A model generated the notes under the pieces. That model saw only the letters and a program-made list of their open reading frames with translations, was not told where the DNA came from and ran no database searches. From positions 1 to 64,000 of the forward strand of contig NW_025778025.1 in assembly GCF_021130785.1 (NCBI RefSeq): a stretch of 64,000 nt of DNA, given 5' to 3'. The position numbers and the translations under genes are program-made. Positions 12,676-25,113 of this stretch are shown in pieces (the first letter of the stretch is position 1; each line of letters opens with the position of its first letter). Origin of the DNA: Homalodisca vitripennis. Its lineage: Eukaryota > Arthropoda > Insecta > Hemiptera > Cicadellidae.

Positions 12676-15422
12676 TTACTTTTTAAATAATTTCTTGTTT
12701 CTTGCATAGGAAGGTTTTTTGGCAAACATTGCAAGTCTGTAAGATTGAAGGTTGAAATTTACTGCGTTTCTGGTGTTGTGGGTATGGATGTCAATGAATC
12801 TTTCAGCATTGCTTGTGAGAATGTGATTGATGGACTGAAAGATAAACAAGGCAGTAACAGTTTGGATACCAAGGTCTTTAAAGGCACTTCTACAAGTGTC
12901 TCTTGGTCCCAAGCTTGCTAGCACTCTCTCACAGCCTTTTTCTGCATTATTAGGACTCTATTCAGATTTTCCTGCAGTTGATCCACCCCAAACAAGCAGT
13001 CCATATCTTATGTGGGATTCAAATAGTGAGAAATAAGCAACTTTAGCTGTTGCGAGGTCTGTGACAGCTCTAACTCTTTTGAGCACATACAGGGCAGTAC
13101 TCAATTTGTTGCAGACCAAATCAACATGAGGTGTCCAAGATAGAGCACTGTCTACAATAATTTCCCAAGTACTTAGTTTCTTCCTCCACCTCTAACATCG
13201 GGAGTCCAGCATTTTCATTTTGTGCTCTACTAAACAGTACTTGCTTTGTTTTTTTCCTTCGTTTAGTGCCAAGTTGTTAACATGACAGTATTGTTTTGGC
13301 TACATTTAAAGCAATGAAGGCCTTACAGTCTAAATTATCAGGTTGCTTTTTTCTGCCAACATCAAAGCAGTATCGTCTGCATACATTGTAGAAGAGGCAT
13401 ACTCACTGAGATGATTGGGTAAGTCATTAGTGAACAGTATATAGAGTACTGGTCCAAGGACGGATCCTTGAGGAACCCCTCTACTGATAGGAAGTTGGTC
13501 AGATCTTGCATGGTAAGTTGTGTTGTTCACTGTATATTTGATCTCAACCAATTGAGTTCTATTTTTCAAGTAGCTTGAAAACCACCTTTCTTCTGTATTG
13601 TGAATTCCCAATGTTTTAAGCTTTTTAATGAGCAAGTTATGTCCCAAACTGTCAAATGCTTTAGAAAAATCTAAGAACAAAGCTGTGGTCAAGTTTTCCT
13701 TCTTCCAACTGGTCTATTACACCTTCAACAAAACTTATGATGGCTGTAGTGGTGGATCTTCCAGGTAGGAAGCCGTGTTGGTGTTCAGATAAGAGATTGT
13801 TAGAAGAGAGGTGTCTCATCAATCTTGTTAAAACAATTTTTTCAATTATTTTTAGAAATCGTAGGAATAAGAGATAGTCGGTCTATAATCACTTGCAACT
13901 TTGCATGTCTTTTGTTTATTTATCGGGATAACCTGAGCTACTTTAAGATCGTCTGAAAAAATGCCTTGTAAGGAGAGACTTGTTAATTATGTTTGTCAAT
14001 GGAAGCCTGATTTCTTCGACTATATATTTCAATACAGTGGATGATATATCGTCAATTCCAGCTGAGGGTTTTGATTTCAGTGAAAGAATTGTTTTTTCAA
14101 CCTCGGTTAGATTTGTCATTTCGAACTTAAAATCAGAAACATTGTTGATTATGTCCATTTGGTTGTCAGTGAGGTCAAGATTTTGACCGGCTTCTTTCAG
14201 TGTTGTCCTCCGCTACAGTTGTGAAATAAGTATTTAGGTGTTCTGCTGCTATTTGGAGTGGATTCTGAGTTTTCTTTCCGTCAACTTCCAGTTCAATTGC
14301 TGATTCCGTGCATTTTTTTTGTCGTTCACTGTTTATGGTGTCCCAGATCGCTTTAGGCTTGTTATCAGCATTGTTAATAAAGTCGGCAGTTGCTTGTCTT
14401 CTACAAAATTTCAATCTCAAATCATATGCTTTTTTCCTTTCTGCTGTTAATCTTTTTGCCTCAACCCCAGGTCTTAATTTTTCTTGCTCAAGAGCCTCAA
14501 GAAAGTCTTTTTGAAGTCTGTTAGCAACAGGGTCTGACATGCTTCTAAAGTTATGCCTTTGTTTGGATGTAGATTTTTTGTAAGGGCAGGCTGTGTTCAT
14601 TGCTGAGGTGAGGATGCCACTAAGTTTTTTGTACGCTGTGTTTACATTTTCTGTATTTATGATTTCATCCCATTCCTAATCGCGGAGAATTTCTTTTAGG
14701 TGGTCCAAATTTTTCTTGTTTAAGTGCCTTCTTTCTGAATTTACAATGGGCAGAGGAGCTGAACACTTGTAGATTGAGCTTAGCTGTGCTTTATGATCAG
14801 AAATCCCAGTAGTGAATGTAGAGACATTGATTTCTTGAGGAGTGATATTACTACATACACAGTCTATAGATGAAGATGTAGTATTTGTCTCTCTGGTAGG
14901 TGGGAGTTGTAAACGGTGAATATTGTATGCTGCCAAAGTATTAGTTAGCTTTGCGTTGTCCCTATCTTGTTTTAGACAATCGATATTTATATCCCCCATG
15001 ATTATAATACGTGACTTCCATACAGGTACAGTGTCCAAAATGTCAGATACATGGTCAAGGGCTACGTCAAGATCTCCTCCAGGTGGCCTGTAGATTCCCA
15101 AGACATAAGTGCATTCCTGTCCCTCTGAGATAGCAACTAGTTGCGTTTCACACACCATTTCTATTGATGGTTTTGCAATGATTGGTTCTATTTTATATCC
15201 AAATGTATTGTTCTTATAAATGGCAACTCCTCCTTTCTTATGTGTGTCCCTGGAAAAACCTGCTATGAGATCATAATTTGGGATTCTGGTATTTTCAAGA
15301 TGTTCATTTTTTAATCCGTGTTCAGTAAGAATTACCAGACCAGGATTTGTGTTCTCAAGCATGTGACTCAATCTATTTACCTTGTTTGCTAATGAATCTA
15401 CATTCTGGTGAAGAATTGTCAT
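12676..15422 (-). pseudogene. LINE ORF2: endonuclease plus reverse transcriptase, disrupted
   Basis: The N-terminal part (14676-15422) is an exonuclease-endonuclease-phosphatase domain: it opens with HQNVDSLANK, has IMGDINIDC and ends with GISDHKAQL, giving the catalytic Asn, Asp and His positions. A TAG near 14674 interrupts it, and the same frame then continues to 14175. After a frameshift comes the reverse transcriptase: LFLDFSKAFDSLGHNLL (motif A), SRGVPQGSVLGPVLY (motif B) and MYADDTALM (motif C), all at 13330-13692. A degraded thumb and C-terminal part runs to 12676. The enzyme would nick target DNA and prime cDNA synthesis there. Frameshifts and stops mean this copy cannot make a full protein. 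Confidence 0.8.
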
Positions 15423-15502
15423 TTGACAATTTTTTCCTCCATGTGTTCTATTTTGATTTTTCTTGGGATTCTTATTGTGAGGACGTTCACTTAGTTGGTT
15501 TT

Positions 15503-17323
15503 TTAAACCAGTTGCTTTGTTTTCCAGAAAGAATTTATGAAGGTTTTTGTTTTTTGAAATTGTTTCAATTTGGATTTTTTCCTGGGCACTGTTTCTAAAA
15601 AATTCTTTTGAACATTTTGGGCTGGTATCATGTTGTAGTTTTTGGCCATGTGTTCTTTGTAAAAAGTTATATTTTCATTAAAAAAGTCATCTACAGTTTG
15701 GCCCTCTGAAAATTTCTTTGAATTTAAGGGTGGTTTGCAGCTGAAAGGATATGTGATAATATGATCATTTTGTCTGTTTGTTTTAATTATAGAGTTGAAA
15801 AAATGAACATCTGTCTCACCTACAATGATGCTGGCGTCTTTCTCATTACTTGGAGCAAATGCAGTAGGTGTAGCCTGTGGGGTTGTCGACTGGCTGGGGT
15901 CCTCTGTCAAAGATGTTGTGGACAGTTTTTTGGTCAGGGTTTGACTGACTCCCTCCGTCAATACCGAAGCCTGTGGGGTTGTCGACTGGCTGGGTTCCTC
16001 TGTCAAAGATGTTGTGGACAGTTTTTTGGTCAGGGTTTGACTGACTCCCTCCGTCAATACCGAAGCCTGTGGTGTTGTCAACTGGCTGGGGTCCTCTGTC
16101 GAAGATATTGTGGACAGTTTTTTGGTCAGGGTTTGACTGACTCCCTCCGTCAATACCGAAGCCTGTGGGGTTGTCGATTGGCTGGGGTCCTCTGTCAAAG
16201 ATATTGTGGACAGTTTTTTGGTCAGGGTTTGACTGACTCCCTCCGTCAATACCGAAGCCTGTGGGGTTGTCGATTGGCTAGAATCCCCTGAAGTAATTGA
16301 TGATTTACTTTTTGCTACTTGCAAAGAGACACTAAAAACATTGTCCCCCTTGCCACTATTTTTAGGTTTTCTGTAGCTAGTGTTCATGTTATGTCCCTTT
16401 GGTTTGTGTTTCTGATTGTAGTTAGCAAGGTTAGAAAATGATGTTATTGTGTCTTTGTTGGGTTCAAGATTAAGATTATTGAGTTGAGCTGACAGTCCGT
16501 CAATCTTGAGTTCCACTTCATCTTGCCTTCTACATAACCGAGCTAATTCAAGGACGATTGGTGTGTTTGTCAAAGTGCAAAAAGTCCCGTCATAGGTCTG
16601 GGTCTCAGTAGACTTGAAACATTTTTGTTTTTTTGTCTCATCAGCAATGTCATGTAGATTATGACGAGCTTCATTGCTTAATCTAGACATTTCTTTTTCC
16701 AAATTGCTTATTTTATTTAGATATTGCCTAAGCAGTTGGCCCTGAGCTTGGTCATGATCCTCAAAAATTTGTTGCAGCTCAACTTGCTGTTGTTTACTTT
16801 TCTCCAATTGGAGAAGTGTCTCTTGCAATTTTCCTTGGAGAGCTTCGATTCTATTTAAGTACTGTTCTTCATTAGCTAGAAGATCCTCTACTTTAGCTTC
16901 CATACTAGCTAGGTTGGCTTCATGTTTGGAGTTACACGTACGTAAATCTTGAACTTCTTGAACTAATTTAGTATTCTCGTGTAGTAGAGCATTTCCTGCT
17001 TCTGCTGCTAAAGTTGAGGAGATTTCCAGGTCAGATTCATCTAAAGTTTCATGGACCTGTAATTTTGACTTTATCCCCTCTAGGTCTGAGATTTTATTGC
17101 TATTTTCGGATAAAAAAGAGTTTTCTTTGATGGATGGATTTTTAGATGTTTTGCAATTTTCACACATCCACGACTTGACATCCGACCTAGACATTTTATT
17201 AAGTTTATTTGGTAAACTAATACATTTCTCATGGTACCAAAGCTGGCAGAGGCCTGTGCATTTAATTCCTGAGTATCTGACCCCAATACTACAGACACCA
17301 CAAGGGTTTTTAGTTAATGACAT
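15503..17323 (-). CDS. LINE ORF1 with PHD finger, coiled coil and 32-residue repeats
   Basis: An open 606-residue frame. Residues 8-57 form a C4HC3 PHD-type finger (C8, C11, C21, C25, H30, C33, C54, C57), as in ORF1 of CR1-group LINEs, where it is thought to bind nucleic acid or protein. Residues about 110-245 are a heptad-rich coiled coil, presumably for oligomerisation. Residues about 345-483 are over four copies of a 32-residue Ser/Thr-rich repeat containing STTPQASVLTEGVSQTL. The C-terminus is basic. It starts about 650 bases inside the inferred 5' end and ORF2 follows after 80 bases. It is the only intact gene of this copy, although the element as a whole is dead. Whether it is still expressed cannot be seen. 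Confidence 0.75.
   Translation of the reverse strand: MSLTKNPCGVCSIGVRYSGIKCTGLCQLWYHEKCISLPNKLNKMSRSDVKSWMCENCKTSKNPSIKENSFLSENSNKISDLEGIKSKLQVHETLDESDLEISSTLAAEAGNALLHENTKLVQEVQDLRTCNSKHEANLASMEAKVEDLLANEEQYLNRIEALQGKLQETLLQLEKSKQQQVELQQIFEDHDQAQGQLLRQYLNKISNLEKEMSRLSNEARHNLHDIADETKKQKCFKSTETQTYDGTFCTLTNTPIVLELARLCRRQDEVELKIDGLSAQLNNLNLEPNKDTITSFSNLANYNQKHKPKGHNMNTSYRKPKNSGKGDNVFSVSLQVAKSKSSITSGDSSQSTTPQASVLTEGVSQTLTKKLSTISLTEDPSQSTTPQASVLTEGVSQTLTKKLSTISSTEDPSQLTTPQASVLTEGVSQTLTKKLSTTSLTEEPSQSTTPQASVLTEGVSQTLTKKLSTTSLTEDPSQSTTPQATPTAFAPSNEKDASIIVGETDVHFFNSIIKTNRQNDHIITYPFSCKPPLNSKKFSEGQTVDDFFNENITFYKEHMAKNYNMIPAQNVQKNFLETVPRKKSKLKQFQKTKTFINSFWKTKQLV
15873..16290. repeat. 96-bp tandem repeat inside LINE ORF1
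   Basis: Units begin at 15873, 15969, 16065, 16161 and 16257 (partial), exactly 96 bp apart and about 95% alike, each encoding 32 residues. The period is a multiple of three, so the frame is kept. The same period also keeps the opposite strand open, creating a spurious plus-strand frame. Confidence 0.9.
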
Positions 17324-17329
17324 TTTATT

Positions 17330-18050
17330 CTCAAGGGGATTATTCTATGAATGCAAAAATAAAAATGTAGGCAAAAGAATTATTTTACTATTGTTTTTGG
17401 TATCAGATTAACAGAATATTGACAGCTTTTATAATATTACTGTAAGCAGTAGCCAGTGTGTGAGGTCAGGGTGGCGAGTCAGCAGTCAGCATATGGAAGG
17501 TCAACGCTTCACCATTGTGACATACATCAGGCCGTCTGTCTGTGAGCTGGAATGTCTCGTTGGAAGCAATGTATTGAGTAGCTGTGAGCTGGCAGTGAGT
17601 GTGACGTCACAGCTTGTATTGCCTTTCAGGTGGTCAGTGTCTATCTCTTTGATATAATAAAGTTCATTTAAGACATATATTTCACCAAATAGAAAATTTT
17701 ACTCTGGAGTTAGATACAAGTTCTTCTTCTGTGTAGTAATGGTGATGTGTAAAATATTGCTGCCTTTGAAAGTAGGTTAGCTTGTAGTGTTGATTGTGTT
17801 TCTTTACTTTTGGTTGTGTAGCTTATAAGTTTATAATTAGAAGAGACTTACAGTTACTTGATGTTGTAATGGTGAGTAGTTAGTAGGCTATTTGTTGGTT
17901 TAAACCACTAAAAACTTCACTTTTGATGGGAGCACTTTCACAGTTACTGATGAGTGTCCGCCATCTTGAATGGGTTTTGGTACATAAAAGCAACATAGAT
18001 CTTTTCACATTCTAATTCTGTATTAAACATATCGGAGTTAGTTAATAGTA
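17330..18050. other. LINE 5' leader and junction
   Basis: No gene. 17324-17975 is the inferred 5' UTR of the LINE. It is GC-richer at 17455-17640, which might hold an internal promoter. 17976-18050 is short flanking DNA before the mariner. Confidence 0.4.
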
Positions 18051-19237
18051 TACGAGGGTGGTCTGAAAACTTTGCTTTCTGAACGTGAAGATGGAAGGTT
18101 CGTTAACAAAAGCTACTGAATTTCGTCTGTTGACAGTTACTAAAAAAAGTTTTAGCTATTTTTGACGTGCCGTTTTTATGTAACAGTCGAGTCAGTTGAT
18201 GTGAGTGTTTTTGTGATATGGAGACGATTATCGTGCTGCCATTAACTATTTGTGTTTGAAAGGCAATTTTTTTAAGTAAAAAATGAGTTGGATTCTGTAT
18301 ATGGAAACTCTGCACAAGCATTTACCTCAGTGAAATTTTGGGCTGCTTCATTTAAAAATAGCCATAAGATCTTGAGAGACGATGAACGTTCGGGACGTCC
18401 AAAAACTGCAACTACCCATGAAATCATCGACAGAGTTAACCAAATGGTGTTAGACGACCACCGAATTAAAGTGAAAAATATAACAACATTTAGGCATGAG
18501 AAATGTGTCCGCGCGTTTAATGTCACGTTTACTCACGTTAGACCATAAAGGTTCGAGGATGAACATATCCAACGCTCTTCTGGCGCAGTTTAGGTAAAAT
18601 AATCCAAATGCGCTGATTAATTACTGTAGATAAAACTTGACTACACCATTATACACCCGAAAAAAATTACAAAAGGGGAACAGACTCAAGAAAAGAAAAA
18701 CTGCTGCTTCTTTGGTTAGGAAAGATATGACGACTGTTTATGCGATATTAATAGAATTAATTTAATAGATTAGCTTCAAAAAGGAAAACCATTACAGGAG
18801 CATACTATCCATCATTACTTGACAAGGTAAAGGTAGACATTTTTTAAAGAAACGCCCACATTTGTAGAAAAAGAATATAATGTTTCACCAAGGCTACGAA
18901 CCTTCTCGTCCCTTAGCGGTTATAATGGCGAAAATCCATGAATTACGGGTTTAACTGCTTAACCATCCGTCTTACCAGATCCAGTCCCAAGCGAATTCTT
19001 TTCGTTCCTTCATCTCAAAATTGCGCTCGGAGGACAATGTGATCGTCAAATGAAGAGGCAATCGCCTTCGTGAATAATTATTTTTCAGAGAAATATTCCG
19101 AGTACAATTTTTACGGGTTACAGAGATGCTATCGCTGATAGAAGTGTGTATAGTGACAAGGAGACTATGTTGATTTTTTTTATTTCACAAATTATGTCAT
19201 GTTTGTTAGGTCGGAAACTTTTCAGACCACTCTCGTA
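18051..19237 (+). mobile_element. mariner transposon, dead copy
   Basis: TA target duplications at 18051-18052 and 19236-19237 flank inverted ends: CGAGGGTGGTCTGAAAACTT on the left, and the reverse complement of the right end reads CGAGAGTGGTCTGAAAAGTT. The length of 1.18 kb is typical of mariner. The interior encodes a decayed transposase. The ends still match well, so the copy could have been mobilised in trans. Confidence 0.85.
18270..19160 (+). pseudogene. mariner transposase remnant
   Basis: The part at 18288-18548 keeps the N-terminal helix-turn-helix region: AFTSVKFWAASFKNSHKIL, DDERSGRPKTATTHEIIDRV and MVLDDHRIKVKNI. These are standard mariner blocks. Downstream, in other frames, ITVDKTWLHHYTPEK and KTITGAYYPSLLDKVK mark the second-Asp and catalytic core regions. 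Note DK in place of the usual DE at the second catalytic aspartate block. Multiple frameshifts and stops make it non-functional. Confidence 0.8.
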
Positions 19238-20921
19238 GATATAAAGCATTATTAATGGCTTTTAAGACCTACATACATTGAATGTAGAAAATATTTGTCA
19301 AGTTCATAAATTAGAACAAAAAAAAACGGATGGATATCAAAATTTTCATAAATAATTACTTATTTAAAGTTACATGTATCTTAAAAATGTCTATATTTAA
19401 ATCAAATATAATTTAAGAATTTTATTATGAATAAAATAAAAATATTATTACAAGCCACTTTTCTAGCACGTACTGTAAAATGTATTATCCTTATTATCAA
19501 TGATTTTTAGGCCTGGATATAACATGAAGGTATTAATAATATTATAAATATAAAATTACTTATGTTTGTTTGTTTTGCTTTCACGATTTAACTATTTAAC
19601 CCATTGTACTGCAATTTTACGTAGACATTCTTAGGGTTCCTTGGATGAATATTTGCATATTCTTATTTCGAAAATCTCTTTGGGCTACGCCCTACTGGTC
19701 TATAAAATAGCTAAAAATTCCATTTTCCGCCCCCGTCTCTACAGTTACAAAAATTAGTTAATTAAAAGAGCCTCTTAAATGTCAACTGTTGTAAAATATT
19801 ATAGGTGCGAATTTTGCAAATTGATTATTTTATGATTATCATTATAAATTTCTTTGTGTTAGGGAACCGCCCCAAATAGAGAATGGAGTGAAAGTACCGA
19901 TAAAAAGGTTTAAAAAAATATATATTTTTTTAATACATATCAACGTTTTTACACACCTAATGCTTAAGCCGAATAAGGCTGCTTTACTCATATGTGCATT
20001 GCACTTGATTAGGGGGTCTAGCCTAATAAGCCCTCCCCTCCCCAATTCTTTCACATTCATGAAAACGAATTCAAGATATTTCTATCGATTTAAACACTAC
20101 ACGACACAGCAATAACAGCTAAATATACTCTTATGAGATAAATATAGAAGAGGTTTCCAATGTTGCTTGATTTTGAAACTTCAACGCCGCGCCTTAGTTT
20201 TCCGTATATATAGTTGTTTTAATTAAATCAAAATTTTCCTGAAAAATAGTAACACTTTCAAAGTAATATGTTTATTTTTATGGTTAATGTTAGCAAAAAC
20301 AATACGAATATTAATTGTCCTATTTGTGTTATTTTTACTTAATAATTAAGGTTCATAACATGATGTTAACAAAAATAAAAAGAATGTTTAACGTATTTAA
20401 AATGACAAATGAAAATAATAAAATTGTTTCAGTTTTAAAGAATTTCCTTAAGATGTGAACCTGGCAATCAGCGATAAGATAGATGGTCGCTTAACATTGC
20501 TTTCCGGATACCAATCCAAGAATAAACGGCAGATTTTCCAAATAAACCTATATAGAGCACACATAGTAAATATTGTAACAGTTATGAAAGAATGAAGATT
20601 ACTCCATATAAGAAAAATATCATATGGGAAATCCACCGCTCCTTCCCAGGAAAGAAAGCATCGCTATCAAATGCTCCTAATCTCTGTTATGTATATATGA
20701 TGGATAAACACTCAGTAAATCGCGTTAAATTACTGATTCCATCCTAGAGTTTAGAATATTTGTTTGCACTAAGTCTGGTGCATAAATCTTAAAGCAAGGC
20801 GTTCTTAAAAGTGTGTCACAAAGTTCTGTGTCTGATAGTACCCTAACCAAATATGTCCTATAAGGAACTGAGACCTATTTGATTGGATTTAATCTCTATC
20901 AACATTTAAACGCTACGGGAC
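19238..20921. other. No gene seen
   Basis: AT-rich sequence with short chance frames. Nothing recognisable apart from homopolymer runs. Confidence 0.5.
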
Positions 20922-21274
20922 ACTAATGCACAATACTGTTTCTTATTTACCATTAAATGTTAAATACATACTGTAACTTTTGATGTTAACCTTTCACTGA
21001 ACCCATTTCGTTTATAATTAACTGCATGTTATCCTACGATAATACTTGAATTCCTTTCTCCAAATAACATATAAATGTTTCCGTCTTATTGCAAGAAACC
21101 ACTGTATACTAATTTAAAGTTACTAAACACGGGAGGAAGTATTTCCTCACTACATAATGAGTTACATCAAATCATAGATGGTATCTCAAAGTAGAATAAT
21201 AAGAAGAATCTGCAAATCTGTTCACACTCTACATTATCATTTGCAAAACCGAGGTCTCGTTATACTCTGCATTA
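20922..21274. repeat. Dispersed repeat, copy 2 (partner at 11794-12175)
   Basis: Same orientation as copy 1. It shares the opening ACAATACTGTTTCTTA block, the TTGCAAGAAACCACTG block, the TTTAAAGTTACTAA block and the closing TATACTCTG block. It lacks about 30 bases relative to copy 1. Confidence 0.65.
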
Positions 21275-24199
21275 CCTGAAGGTTTAACAAAGGCAACACA
21301 TATAAGCTTTTCACATATTACCTCAATATAAGTCGTAAGGGAATAAGTTAATAATATAGGAATACAGCAATATTACAGGATTTTTACGATTAATATATGT
21401 GGAAATGAGAAAATGTTTGTGATGAAGTCCACATTAAACGTCCGATGCCGATAATAAAAAAGTGAATTTTGTACTGTACGTAGACAAATAGTAACTTCAG
21501 GACGTGACATTTCTTAATTTTAATGATTTGAGAAAATTAAATTTGTTAAGATTAAATATAGCTTTAAAATGTCTTTACAAAATATGTAAATAGTTAAAAA
21601 ATGTTTTATAAATAAATTCCTGACATTTTATTCAGCCAGACTACTTGCACCAACTTTAAAAATTCATATCTTTATCATTAACAGTTTTTAGTTATGGTTA
21701 TGAGATGAATCCAAACAATTTTTTAATACCCAGAATCGCAGTCATTAGGAATAATCAAAAAGTCAACCTTAAAGATTGGCTGCCAACACAGAGTTAAGTG
21801 GGAGCGAGCGTTAGTTATTGAAGTGTTTTAGAAAAACTCATGAATGAATCCCTGACCAAGTGCAGGAGGTGCTGACCACGGTCACGGCACGCAGGACAAG
21901 AGTACTATTGTCGCGTCGTAGTGGTGTAGTAAGAGTACTATATTGGTCAACGGGGCGGATGTTCATTCTTTGTCATTCGACTGTTCGCTCTCTCTCGCCC
22001 ACTCGCCCTGTTCTTGACAGAAGACTGGAAGCGAGTTTCCTCGGTGTCCTGCACCTGCACTGAATGCACTGTTTGCTCTGATCGCAGAGCTGAAAACTGT
22101 GCACTGAGCACCGAAGTAATAGAACCTGATCTGTCATGCAGTGATGAATATACCGAGCCAGCACCGCAGTGGTTATCTATGCATTAGGTTCAAGATGTAA
22201 CCTAACCTATACTTCAGATTGAGAGCAAGCAAAGTAATTTCCTTCCTCTTTTCAATCAGCTTTCATTGCGCCCTCTCATGAATGACGTGGTAGGTAAAGT
22301 CAATCAATATATTAGAACAGCGTTACCTAAAATTATCGCATGAGTATTGAATTTTTTTACGATGTAAATGACACTGTAGACCGGAAAAAGTGCGTTAGCT
22401 GAATGATGAAGTAGTTAATATCTACGCATGTCTATATTTTAACTGTAATTAGGATTTTAGTCCAATATAAATTTTCATGATAGGCAGGTGTTTGAAAAAT
22501 GATTGCTTTATGACAGATTTTTGATTATATTGCTATTTAATTAGCCAATTGGAATGGAACATCATGTAAGTTGATAATATATTAGGCCAACGATTTCAAT
22601 GGTTGAGTGTTCTGAGTGGCGCGTTTATTATCTAGAAAGCGATAGCCTGGATTTATAAACATCAGGGAACTGCTCCAGAGAGAACAGCTAAATAAGACGA
22701 TATTGAATTGAAGAAGATAACGCAATTATAATATCTTAACAGTGCATAATATTAAAAAGAATATTATAAAATGTTTTCTAATTGTGTGGTATTGGGTAAA
22801 ACCTTTCGAACAAAATAAAGAGTATAACAAAGAAATGCTAATTTTCCACAATGTAAAATTCTTTTGATACATAAAAAAGTCATTGTAGTGTGTTGATGAT
22901 TTAAAATAAATTTAGACATACTAGTATGCACAAGGGGGCAATTTGTCAGGCCAAAATATTATTTTGAAAATGTTGAATTTATTGTTAATTAAATAAATGT
23001 ACCCCTTTCCTAAAAATATCACAGCTAACAGCTAAACATTCACGAAACAATATTTACTTTTGTACGAGTATGTTAATAACTTCTTCTTTAGTTATTATTT
23101 ATTTTCTGAATATCCTGCACAAATAATTACTCAATAGAAAAAATGAGGTATTATTAATCTATAGTGTACAATTTTGTATACAAGTTTTGTGCTCAATACG
23201 AAACAAAGATATTAGTGTTATTACCACTCTCTGGCTAGTACCTAACCAAACTCTACAGAGTGACATGACCATCATGAAACTCAGTGTTCCTCAAATAGAT
23301 ATGAAGTTTCATGCACAATTTCAAGTCAATAGCACATTTAGTTATCGGAATATCGTTCGGAAAGACAGACAGAGAATCATAAATTAAGTTTTTCCAGCCC
23401 CTCGAGTTACAGGCTTCACTAATTTTGAACCAATAGCACTAACACTATTCATTAATTTAATAAATTCCTAAGGTTTTAAATTTGTTTGAACTAAATTTTT
23501 GAATTGTACAAAAACAATTTTACATAAATAAAATATATCACTAAATCTTTAAAGCAGAAATGTGTGTCTTTCCGTTTGTATCTCGGGGAGATCTATAGAA
23601 CGGTAAATTTAAAATGTGGGAGGTTTATACAATCATATTTAGTATTATTGCCAAATTTAGGAACTACATTGGCTTTTTGAATCAATAAGCAATGGATGTA
23701 TTGCTATTGTATGGATGTGGTCATGGATGTATTTAAATATAAAACTATAGACTTTAATAGATGATTCTACGAGTTTTTTCACTCCGGAGCAAACCGATAT
23801 GAACCTCTGGAAATTCGTCTGAGTCGTCCCAAATCTGCTTTGCCGGCCCAGTCTCGGTAAACAATATAATAATATTTCATATTACTCTATATTTAATTCT
23901 TATAAAACATTTATCAAAGGTTTTAAATTCAATCCCATCCTTCCCCATCAAAAACAATACCATACTTTGCTGCTTTTTTATTAAGGACATTTTAATAAAT
24001 CATTATTACCAGTTTCCTTAAAAACATTTCTCAATAAATATTATAAATCTCGTCACTTTACAAGAAAAGTTAAATTTTTTCTTTGGCGCTCAGTGCAGGA
24101 CACTGTCAATATTAGCACTATCAACAAAACATTTACTGTATTCTAGATTTAATGGAACTTTACAGTATAAAACATGTAAACAATAAAAACACAAACCAC
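21275..24199. other. No gene seen; small GC-richer island at 21860-22200
   Basis: Mostly AT-rich. The island at 21860-22200 is clearly richer in G+C and CpG than its surroundings. It could be a host promoter or non-coding exon, but I find no convincing reading frame or splice pattern. Confidence 0.4.
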
Positions 24200-24409
24200 G
24201 AAATTCCTTTATATGTAGCTAGATCGGGGTTTGACTTGGGATAATCACATCGACCACGCTTGTGCAGAAATTGCATCAGATATTTTTGCTCTTCGCAACT
24301 TGGCACAGTATTGCTCCATCGGAGTCGTGAAAACGGCATATTTTTGCCTAATCTATCCTCATATAGGGTATGGAATTAAACTCTGGGTAGCTGTGCAAAA
24401 CACAAGTTC
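24200..24409 (+). pseudogene. LINE ORF2 fragment, left half of a split copy
   Basis: The plus strand encodes TWDNHIDHACAEIASDIFAL and FCLIYPHIGYGIKLWVAV, which are the W..HI and YGI.LW blocks after the reverse transcriptase core in CR1/Jockey-type ORF2. The frame stops abruptly at about 24409, where a minus-strand LINE 3' tail begins. The next expected block resumes at 26041 on the same strand, so an insertion split this copy. Confidence 0.65.
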
Positions 24410-24879
24410 AATTCAATTCAATTCAATTCAAAACCTTATTTATTTCCAAATAAAGAAATTACAGTTCCATAATAGAGTAATATATACTATAGTAATTTTC
24501 AAGTATGATTAAAACATTAAAATTACTTAAAATATAGGAAAAAAGTACCCACATAGGCAAGCCTGTGCGTGGGCACGAGTCGTTGAAAAGATAGGTCGAC
24601 CCACATTGCCGATAAGTTTTAATCATATATAACTCAGATATGTAGCACACTTAACACACTCACTTAGATACATAAATACATAAACCTAGCTCCCATTACA
24701 AAGAGCTAAAAAAAGTAAGTAAGGTAACGGGGCATAGGCTAGTAACAGACATGAGCTTGAAGTAAAAGAAAAAGAAGCAGAAAATCCTATCTGTAATTGG
24801 ATGCAATAACGTTCTCCGTTGCCTCCCCTCCCAAATCCGTGAGCCAATTAACCAGTAGCTTCTTAAATATTCCAATTTT

Positions 24880-24884
<5 letters not shown>

Positions 24885-24939
<55 letters not shown>
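24885..24939. repeat. (TA)n microsatellite
   Basis: About 27 TA units inside the 3' part of the inserted LINE. Confidence 0.95.
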
Positions 24940-24941
<2 letters not shown>

Positions 24942-25113
24942 TATGGGGGACAAAGGCAGCTATCCATAAATAAATAAATTAAAAATTACAATTATTAAAA
25001 AGTACGTAAGAACAAAGTTCTTGAGTCATAAATTAAAAATAATATTAAAATCTCCCGTCACAAAGCTAAATCCAAATTACTGAGCCAGTTTAGAGACCCA
25101 TCCTCTAAACCAC

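Larger units (their letters stand above)
12421..17975 (-). mobile_element. Nearly full-length CR1/Jockey-type LINE, broken
   Basis: A minus-strand non-LTR retrotransposon of about 5.5 kb. It has a PHD-finger ORF1 (15503-17323), an ORF2 with endonuclease and reverse transcriptase remnants (12676-15422), and a 3' end with AATAAA and a short (ATTTC)n tail at 12421-12440. The 5' limit is an estimate: a sequence complementary to AAGATGGCGGACACTC near 17952-17970 resembles LINE 5' UTR starts. ORF2 carries nonsense and frameshift mutations, so the copy is dead. A 3'-end fragment of the same family lies at 63905-64000. Confidence 0.75.

Noticed and set aside
15761..16291. Plus-strand 176-residue open frame with Cys/Gln-rich repeats
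   Set aside because: It is the reverse strand of the 96-bp repeat in LINE ORF1; openness follows from the period being a multiple of three.
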